A stretch of 14,219 nucleotides of DNA, taken from contig CAAFQR010000140.1 of NCBI GenBank assembly GCA_900765165.1, positions 1-14,219 of the forward strand, read 5' to 3'. The notes beneath the pieces were generated by a model. The model worked only from the letters and a program-made list of their open reading frames with translations. It searched no databases and had not been told where the DNA came from. The translations under genes were made by a program, and so were the position numbers. The first letter of the stretch is position 1. Each line of letters starts with the position of its first letter. Origin of the DNA: Veillonellaceae bacterium (GTDB lineage Bacteria > Bacillota > Negativicutes > Veillonellales > Veillonellaceae). Shown piece by piece: positions 14,005-14,219 of the stretch.

Positions 14005-14219
14005 TTATAAGGCTTTTACGCCTTCTTCTTCAGGAGCAACCGGTGCCGGTTTGTGAGACAGCTTGTAGGTTACGCCCATGATGATGAGCCATACCGGCAA
14101 GAGGTATACGGCCGGTCGCATGCTATCCATAGTTGCCATGATAGCTAATACGAAGACGAAGAACGCTAAGCAAAGGTAGTTAGCAAACGGGAAGAGGATA
14201 GATTTGAATTTAATCGTAT
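14005..14219 (-). CDS. Amino acid permease 4, C-terminal part (cut by window edge)
   Basis: The last 70 codons of a fourth paralogue run off the right edge of the window; the stop codon is TAA at 14005-14007. The visible residues TIKFKSILFPFANYLCLAF...MATMDSMRPAVYLLPVWLIIMGVTYKLSHKPAPVAPEEEGVKAL align with the last two membrane segments and tail of permease 3. The start, promoter and N-terminal motifs are outside the window, so function is inferred only from the paralogues. Confidence 0.88.
   Translation of the reverse strand, partial: TIKFKSILFPFANYLCLAFFVFVLAIMATMDSMRPAVYLLPVWLIIMGVTYKLSHKPAPVAPEEEGVKAL

Overview
The window looks like a chromosomal segment of an anaerobic, low-to-moderate-GC Firmicute. 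I lean towards Negativicutes (Veillonella/Megasphaera/Dialister-like) because of the T-box leaders, the Firmicute-style Shine-Dalgarno sequences and promoters, and the transporter-rich gene content. The genus is inference, not something the sequence proves.

Layout. (1) 1-571: an AT-rich stretch with no convincing gene. (2) 572-2179: two paralogous + strand genes resembling the PD-(D/E)XK 'Rpn/putative transposase' family, with degenerate or lost catalytic motifs. (3) 2201-4001 and 5523-7321: a duplicated unit of strong promoter, T-box riboswitch with terminator, and a 438-aa MFS transporter. The two T-boxes are clear homologues, but at the proposed specifier position one reads CTC (Leu) and the other ATC (Ile). 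(4) 3960-5523: between the two units lie three consecutive giant imperfect palindromes of roughly 420-550 bp. They share a conserved core hairpin whose stems vary in a compensatory way while the loop stays nearly constant. I do not recognise this element; it is the most unusual object in the window. (5) 7544-8626: an iron-containing alcohol/glycerol dehydrogenase-like gene. (6) 8858-14219: on the - strand, a tandem expansion of at least four paralogous amino acid permeases (APC superfamily, AAT/GabP-LysP type), the last truncated by the window edge. Each of the three complete ones has its own near-identical promoter (TTGCAW-N17-TATAGT), followed by a TTCTATAGAA-like palindrome in the 5' leader, and its own terminator.

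The theme is amino-acid acquisition. Two MFS carriers appear to be induced by uncharged tRNA, probably Leu and Ile, next to a co-regulated battery of amino acid permeases. The dehydrogenase sits between them with its own RBS and a hairpin on either side, and is probably independently transcribed. The palindromes are flanked by, and have apparently taken in, sequence from the 3' end of the first MFS gene and from the upstream edge of the second T-box promoter. That suggests growth by inverted templated copying of adjacent DNA.
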